Assembly: GCA_946803715.1 (NCBI GenBank)
Contig: CAMPET010000300.1
Span: 16,912 to 71,906, forward strand
Reading direction: 5' to 3'
DNA length: 54,995 nucleotides
From: Beroe ovata
Taxonomy: Eukaryota > Ctenophora > Nuda > Beroida > Beroidae
Part shown: positions 39,623-48,600 of the stretch, piece by piece
How positions within the stretch are numbered: the stretch's first letter is position 1
How the letters are laid out: every line of letters starts with the position of its first letter
Made by a program: the position numbers and the translations under genes
The notes under the pieces: model-generated
Database searches by the model: none
What the model was told of the DNA's origin: nothing
What the model saw: only the letters and a program-made list of their open reading frames with translations

Positions 39623-42600
39623 GACATTTCACATTATAGATGGGTCTCTATAATTTTAGGCATTAATGTTAGGCATAACAATCGAGATATATTCGACGAA
39701 ACAATATGATATGTCAATCCCATGTGTACTATTGGTGAGAAGCGGGTTTTTGACGGCAGCTATAGGTGGTCTCCACCAGATTGCCTGCATATGCGGGTAA
39801 ATGATAATTGTATACACGTCTAAATTGAGTTTCTGGTCGCTCGGCACGACTCACTGACACCCATATTGCCCTGTTTTTCACACACACAGTGTTCTCCCAC
39901 GATGGACAATATTCATCCGGGTCCATCGAGTTGGTGATTAATCGACTTTGGAACAGTGATATAATGCTTATTGATCATGTTCCAATAGAGAAATCGTTTA
40001 CAATATCACATCATATCATTAAAATACAAAAGTATAAAAGTCTCAGTCATATAAGATTCTCACACTGTGAACTCATTCGTACATTCCCCTGTTTAGGTTT
40101 TTGGACAAGTTTGACAGCGACGGACAGACACTACTCCATCATGCTGTGCGGGCTGCCAATGTAGAGTCAGTACAGTATCTACTGGAGTGTGGAGCTACAG
40201 TGAACTGTGTTGACAACGAGGGTTGTTCACCTCTACACCTGCTAGCTGCTGGACAGAGAACTCCAAATCAGGGTATGCGAATGTTTGTTGTCATGGTTAC
40301 CAATCCAAATCAGGGTATGCGAATGTTTGTTGTCATGGTAACCAATGTGATTGTTCTGTTTGATGGAGGTTAGTTTTCCCACTTCACCAGGACTTGTGTC
40401 AGGAGCATGGCTAAAACCATCACTAGAACACTGATATCTGTCTGTACTGCAGAGCCATGACTAGTGTAACAGAAAGTCGTGGGGTTGAAATGCTCCTCAA
40501 ACACCCCATCCCTACACGTGAGCACAACACTAGTAGAGGTTCTGTTCACACAGGTGACACGTACCTCCTCACCCTCCAGGAATGTAAACCTGTCCACTGG
40601 GTCGAGCGATATAAAGTCCTCCGGTATCATTACACAGGTCCGTGGGCCTCGACAATGGGGTACGGGAGGGGTTAGGACCCCATTACCATTGCACGTGTGA
40701 GTTGACACGCTGCCCGTGAGACATCGGGCGGTGACACTGTCCCCGGAGGCGAATATTGGGCCAGAGGGAGATAGCGTGAGTCCGGAATTGAGAGTAGTCA
40801 CGTGTACACATGTTCCTGTGAGGGCGTTTCATTTAGTTGCCATCGCAACAATTATTTTGTCCAGGACATGTTTGTTCAGTTGTACTCTCATGAGAAGGAT
40901 AACAATTGACACTCCATGACACAATCACTGAATCAGAAACTAACCTGGTGAATGAGTAGGAGCACAGGTTGGTATCTCCTGGTTCCATTTGCCTCCAACA
41001 CATCTCAAACTGCCGGAACCATGCAAGTTGTATCCTTGACTACAGGTCACCGTTGCTATGGTACCCTCACTAAGATCTGTTTTGCTAAATGTAACTGCTC
41101 CATTACTCACGGCTGTCCCTATATCCCAGCATTGCCCTGCAATGGAAAGGGAGTGATAATAAAGATATCCTTCCTCATCAAATTTGGATTCCTTATAGCA
41201 CTGGGGACTACAATAGAAACCAAGATGGGGATAGGGACAAGGGATTGAATAGAGACTAGAGACTAGGATAGGGGCTAGGACTAGGACTAGGGGCTAGGAC
41301 TAGGGGCTAGATACCTCTATCTAGTGTTCACTCCTTACCTATGCATTATAGTACGGTTTCTGGAAGAAATTCCTCGCGGTACAGAAGGCTGTTTGGTAGG
41401 ATATTTGGCAGGCTGCGAGTAGCAGGAGCCAGGAATAGGCGGGAATATCGGGGAGAGAATATTCCCGGCCCATATTATCGAGCTGGCATGTCTAGTTCCT
41501 CTATATTCTGTTTGGAACAGTGTCACCTCGGGAAGTCGGTGTGGTTCTCCACCACGTATAGATGAGTTCCCGTGTGATAATGAATGAAGTAAATACCTCA
41601 ACTAGTAAGTGAAACGAGTTGAGTGTTGTTTCGGAATGGGGGAGATCTATATAAATCCCTTCCAAATTGGGCCTTCTGCCACATCAAGTTGTTTTCTAGC
41701 CATTCAAATACGTAGTCTTATACGTTTAGCGAATCTCTGCGAGACATGGTTTTTTCTCTGCGGTGATCGTATTTTCACTTGGAAATCTAGTTTTCAACTC
41801 GCTGTAAAATTTCTTAGTAGATGGTTTGGTGGGAATCTCGGGTAAAGAATATCCCCAGCCCATTTTATCGACCGGGCAAGTCTGATTCCCCATTGTATTC
41901 TGTTTGAAACTGTGTCACCTCGAGAAGGGTGTGGCTCTCCACCACTCAGTCTATGAGAGGTAGTGAATTCACGTCACTTGACTCTGTAGCTTGACAATAA
42001 ATGTTCGACCCGAAGCTTTTTCCCGAGATATGATGAGCTTACGTGAGACTATAAAATGTTAAGGGATGAGTTACTCTAGGCAACATTAAGACTGATTTCC
42101 TCATTGAAGGAGGAGTCAGCACTAAGCTGCCATGAAAACTTGTGTGAAAAGTGAAGAATTAATGGAAAATGCTTCCCAAATCGGCAAATCGGGTAGCGAG
42201 GATAATGATTGAAGTAGATGACGTGTGAATTCATTGTCTCCTAATTCAGGTAACAATGTAAATTGAGTGTGTGTGTTGAGGGGGAGATGGTGGAATAGGG
42301 GTTAAACTCTCATAATATGAGGAAATATTGAAATCGGGGTTAAATGGTGAATTCTCAAGAGGCTGGGTTGTGTGAGTGGCTTGGGTGAATAGTTGAGGTG
42401 TCAACGCCTCGTAATATTGGGAAATATGAAAATCAGTGGAATTAGAAGTGTGAGTAGTATGTAGAATCTGCTTGTATTTCGATCGTCGTGATTTCAATGT
42501 CCTCTTATGGTTTGTCACAGCTGTGACAAACCGTTCCAGGGTTCCGTCCAGATCTTCACTGGGAAATTGAGTTTTCACTTCATTATATAATTCCTCAAAA

Positions 42601-45600
42601 CACTGCGGGGAGATCTATGAAAGTATAAAATCCCTTCCAAATCGATCCTTATGCTCTCCTCCCATTTCAAGTTCATTTTCTAGTCCTTCATGTTATGTAT
42701 TTACTATCAAATACATTTATTTATGATTTCCGTATACTAACATTTCTACCGTTATGGCGTAGCGTTATGGCTTTGATGTTGAACTTACATTGTTGAATAA
42801 AAGACTGGATCTTCCTATTTGTACTACCGTTGTTTCATTCAGAATCATATATCAATCTTGTGATCATCTTATCATAGTAGCGGTGTCCATTCCAATCAAA
42901 GGACCAACATACAAAACACTTCAAATATGTCCTTCTAGTCCTTCTAGTCCTTCTAATATGTAGCTCGTCTTCCCCGAAATCTGATTGTCTGGAAGTTGGG
43001 TGTAGGATGTTTGTGAGTTTTGGTTGGATGTGGGTTTGTTGGAGCGACGTTTGCATTTCAACGTCCTCTTCTGGTTCCTTATGAAGGTGACAAACCGTTT
43101 CTGTGTGTCTGACTCTTTGCCATGTAGCTTCCCCACGAGAGACGATGATGAGCTCCCGGGGGGGATAGGAAAAGGGCGTGGTTCACAGCTTCACAACAAC
43201 ATGTACTGTATTCTAATTTCTTCATTATTGAGGGTGCAGTTAGCACTGAGGATTCAGGAGTCAGTACTACTTTGTTGCAATGGATGAAAAGTGAATAAGT
43301 AAAAACTAATAAGGAAAACTAACGTGTGGAATGTGGATATGATTGACGAAGTAGAAACTGTTTGAAATCGCTGTCCATCACAATAGGTAAGTGATTTTGG
43401 AATGAATTGAAATTGAATGGCATTGGGGTGTGTTGTGGAATAGGAGTGTATTGTACTGGAGGTGCAGGGGTGTGTTGTGGAATAGAGGTTTGTGGTGGAG
43501 TTAGGAGGCAGTGATGAATCCTTGAGAGGTGCAGTGGATGTGTGAGATGTTTGTGTTTGTGGGGATATAGTGGATGTGTGAGATGTTTGTGGCTGTGAGG
43601 ATATAGTGGATGTGTGAGATGTGTGTGTTTGTGGTGATATAGTAGATGTGTGAGGTGTTTGTGTTTGAGAGGTGCAGTGGATGTGTGAGATGTCTGTGTT
43701 TGTGGGGATTGAACAGTGGATGTGTGAGATGTTTGTGTTTGTGGGGATTGAGTGGATGTGTGACATGTTTGTGTTTGTGGGGATTGAACACAAGATGTGT
43801 GAGGTGTTTGTGTTTGTGTTTGTGGGGATTGAGTGGATGTGTGAGACGTGAGTTTAGTCGAGCAGCGTTTTAATTTCATCCATCTCTTCTTGTTTCTCAT
43901 GAAGGTGAAAAACCGTTTCTCCGTGCCGACATTGTCACCAGGGAACCTGGTTATAACCTCGAGGTAGAAGCTCTCAAAAAACCGGGAGGTTCTGCGATAG
44001 ACCTTTCCGTGTCGGGCTTTGTAATCTTCTTGGTTCGTGATTTCTCTGTCGAGCCAATCTTCTACAAAGAGCGTTAGTTCCATCGAATAGCGAGGTGCTC
44101 GTTTCATAACCGAGATGCGAGAGAGAAAGCGTAAAACGGTTTAACTGAGAATATAGCCACGTCAGCTGTTATTATATAGTGTGTAAAACTAAAAGTTCTC
44201 TCTATGGATTTTTCCTTTATTTGCTTTGTGTAGAACCCATTGTGATGAGGTAGTAGACTACATTAATGAAGTGAATTTATGTTTCTCGGATAGCGATAAC
44301 AATACCTATATTGCGGCGTCTTATCACATGTTTTGAACAATGCTATGGGGAATTATAATATTCCACACTAAAGCGGATGTTTTAATCACGTGACATCGTT
44401 TCTGGAGTTTTATTGGATGTATCCATGTTTTCGCATTGGTCAATCGATGTCACGTGACTTAAAAGTTTGTGATCCATTCTCTCTCTATTGTCTTGCAGAC
44501 TCCGGTCTATAGCGATAGAGAGGCAAACAATTCGGCAGGAACAATGCGCTCCACCTCAGCAGATGTAGGAATAAAGGTTAAGTTACACGATAGCTTGTTG
44601 GACGCGGCTATATTATCAAAATCTCAAAGTTGGCGATGAAGAACTTTTTCCGTTTCGAGACGACGCTATAAAAATGGGTATGTGATATTCTCTCCATGAA
44701 ATTTCCGCTTCCTGCAGCCTCCTAAATTTCCTGCCAAATGGTCCCTTCTCTACCATGAGGAACCTTCCAGAAACCGCAGTTCCAAGCTCACACCCATATT
44801 CTCTAGTACCTTGACAAACCTCAGTTAATACAGAGTGTGTAAAAAATAAGTGGATGAATGTAAGAATCTGTGTGCTCTACATGTGTGCTCTACATGAAAG
44901 TAAAAATCCTTGTGCTCTACAAAAAAGTCTACTTTTGTCCACTTTTTGACACACCCTAGTGTACCTTGTTGAGTGTCAATCCATGATATCTTGAACGATG
45001 TGCTTGTCCTACTTACTGGCTCTGCTGCATAGACCACGTGCTCGATAAGTCAGGGAGTTCTTAGTAACCCAGCCTCCGGTATTCTTGTCTATCATCCCAA
45101 ACTTTCCTCCCTCCTTCCCTCTTTTCAAGCTCGCAAAGTTAAAGGGTGTGAAGTTGTCTGCCCACGTGTAACTCATGTCTTTGTCTTTGTCTCTGCACGT
45201 GGAAATAGCCAGTTATGAAGCAGAAAACGCAGCTATATAACGATTATATCCCAGTATGAGTAACACCATCAGCTATTCCCATTAGTAGATTAATTTCAGA
45301 ATTTGACTAGATAATAATCAAAGAATCCATGGCTGTATATGTAACTTACTCTAGACCCATCCAAAAGAGGTTAAACTTGTCATCAGCCTTCACGCCTGGA
45401 TAATCACTATCGAGCATGTCAACTACCAGGTTGTTGTGGTACAGGCTCGGTATAACTGCCAGAGTCCAGCCCTGCTCCGAGTCCGTGTTTAGTTGGGCAC
45501 AGGACGCCGCGCACTCACCGTATGTCACTACTCTACTCTCGTTACAGTACCTGTACTCCAACTCTGAGTAGAAGTATAGTATGGGGTGAGTATAGTCTCG

Positions 45601-48600
45601 AGACGCGTTGTCTCGAGCTGAGAGCTGGTGTGATGGGAGCAAAACTCTACGTATCCCGAATTTCAATTTCTGATTATCGCTTCCCACCATGCGGCAGTCA
45701 CTTATCATCAATAAACATGGTGGCACCATGTTTATTGTTAATAAGTGACAGCCGCAACGTTTATACCTCGTCTGTAGGTCACAGCGATGGAGAATGCGTG
45801 CTGGTAGAATCTGCACGATACTAAGTTTCCATCTCCCCTCCTGTAATTCACGAAGCCGTAGTCTCCCCATATATCACCGTAACTATACATGGGGAGTTCA
45901 TTATAAGGCTGAGTGGAGAGGGTTGGGCCATATCATGGAGAGTCATTGATGTCACGCAGACAATACTGAAAAACTGGGGACTATGACATGTTCAAATATG
46001 TGACCATGAGGTTATGAACCTAGCAGAAACTTCCTACCGTACCTTAACTCTGTACTACTGACGCCACTTCCGTCGTAATACCACAATGTTATACCTGTTT
46101 TTCAGCCTGAGAATCCGCTCTGTGTAACCAATGAGTAACATGGCATGACCACTTCCATCAGTAGCGCATGACGGATCATTGAGTATTCCTGCGGGGTAAT
46201 ATTGGGGTGGATACTGGATCATTGAGTATCCCTGCGGGTAATATTGGGGTGGATACTGGATCACTCAGTATTCCTGCGGGGTAATATTGGGCCGGATACT
46301 GGATCACTCAGTACACTCCTCTGTATCTTGCCGCTGTTTACCTCCTGAGTATCCGAAGAAGTCGCTCCCCACGTAGGTTCCGACTGCCACGGGGGACATC
46401 ATGAGCCCTCTCAACACGGCCTCAGCAGTGTTTCCCACGGGGAACCAGTCCTGGAGCCATATCTTTGTCATGGCATTGTTCGTGAACGTATCAATGTCAC
46501 TTGTGAAGGCACACGGCTTATCTGGGGCAGTTTGGGTTTCGTGTGCTCAGTTGAACGACAATAATGTTACCAAAGCTAGGGGAACTCTATGAAGCCATTT
46601 GATGTTTTTGGTCATGGACTTAGGATGCCCCGACGACGCACTTTGCCCCATGTCACTAGGTATAGTATCGGCTACAGCTGATGATATGTGTGTGCTTTAC
46701 CACTCACAGTTTGCCGTATATGGGTGAGTCTGGGTCGATAGGAGGAACTGTTGCCTGGTAGTCTGCTTGTAGCCCTGGTTGGTAGTCCCACCAGCACAAC
46801 CGTTGATACCGGACGTCAGGCAGTCCACGTAGAACTGCTCGGAGAATTCGGTACTGTCACCCGTCAGTGCTCTGTTCATTACTTCCAGTGTCCCAATCTG
46901 GGGAACGGGTGGATCAGGAGTGATGGTCGGTGTCTGTAAAATTCACCGTGGAAATTTGGGAGCTATAGTACACTCAAGTCTTTAGGACGTACAGCAATGC
47001 CATCAAAATTCACATATTATACACGTACATTATAGAGAGTTTACAGTGTTCATTAGGGAGTGTTATACACGTACATTAGGGAATGACCAGCAACTCCCAC
47101 AACTCATCTGATCACGTGCTGGTCCAACTCCCACCACATCTTCCCAGTACATTATCTCCGCAGGGAGATCAGATGATGCCATCTGTCCAACCCCTCATCT
47201 TCCCTCACTTCTTCCCCCACCCCCTCATCCACTTCACTCCACATTGAGGTAGAGTGGGTCAGGTTAACACGGGGTTGTAGCTTCTCCCTCACTATTGCTA
47301 GTTCAGTGTTGTTCTGTAAGAAGACGGGGCAGGTTATATTGCAGGCGTGTGAGTGACTTTTAGGGAATATTTGACTTGAATTCGAGATATTTTTGGAAAA
47401 TATGTCAGAATTTAAGTCAAGGAAAATAATATCCTATTATATTGATACCCATCTCAGCCCCTATACTTGCTCACCAAGACGCTGAAAGCGTTGAGACTAG
47501 TCAGTACTACATCACTTGTCGATCTGTCCACTGATTCCCTCGCTGCCAGGAAATTGGTCCACCTCTCGCTGGAAAGCATGGATTATTGTACACTGCTGTG
47601 ACAAGGAAATGGGCTTCTCCTTTTTAGACTAGAAATTGAAAACCCCTGGTTTTTATTGAGATCAGTGAGCATTTTTCACTATCTCAAATGAAAACCAGTC
47701 TGTTACTCTGTTACCTCCTGTCAATGTTACCTCCTCTCAATGTTACCTCCTGTCAATGTTACCTCCTGTCTATGTTACCTCCTGTCTATGGGGCTGAGTA
47801 TTCTGGTGTTCCATCTATGGAGTGTATTCTGCCAGAGCTGTAGAGTGGGTATGGTAACGGTGGATAACACTGTAACAGGAAGAATGACTGGGAGGATGAT
47901 CAGTAGCGTGTTTCCTCCCCACATGTTACCTACAACAGCTGTGTAGTTGGTCTCTAGAGTTGTCTTGTCTGTCTAGAGCATTGTGTGACCTCCTAGGACA
48001 GCACGGGTCAAATTTGTATACTATTGTCATACTACTGACATGATCGAACTAAACCCTGACTATAGATTAGTCAAAGCATTTATAGTCTATCCTCACTGAT
48101 GCGCCCCTCTTCGTCAAAGGTCAAATATTCCCACCCGACTAATGCTTTCCCCCACCCCAGGACAGATTTTTGACATGTTGGTCAGTGGTGGCATCAACCC
48201 ATTCCTCCTGAACGCACAACAGGAAACAGCACTAGCCATCTCCCTGGCAACGGACAACTTCGAGTTACAGAGCCTACTCGAGCCTATCATGTTCAGGGAT
48301 TCTTCCAATATAATTGTCAGGTACTGACAGCTGACAGCTATTACAGTGACGTCATGTCAGTCATTAATCAGTTTGTGGATTGAGATGAATTGCTGTTTGG
48401 CATGAAATTTGACGCAAGCTCCAGTACTATAGTTCCCATAGTTGCTTATTCCACTTTGAGGAACTGTGTTGCAACTTCTCGAGTATATCATAGTTCTATC
48501 TCTAGCTACTGCCAGGATTTGTATCATCTCTCCAAACCACGTGACCTCAGTAATTTCCCAGGTATCTCAACTCTAAACCTGATCTACCAGACGATGTTTT

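Noticed and set aside
41335-41601. Minus-strand 88-codon frame upstream of the sushi exons as a further exon
   Set aside because: Ends at a donor-like site in the wrong phase (2 instead of 1) and consists of the duplicated segment at 41434-41958.
42921-43136. Intact second copy of the basic-domain gene
   Set aside because: The preceding domain seen in copies 1 and 3 is missing and the end is low complexity, so it is listed as a pseudogene.
44499-44576. Plus-strand 26-codon open segment between TTGCAG and GGTTAAG
   Set aside because: Has splice-like ends, but in the phase required by the FYVE/ankyrin exons it contains a stop, and its peptide is not recognisable.
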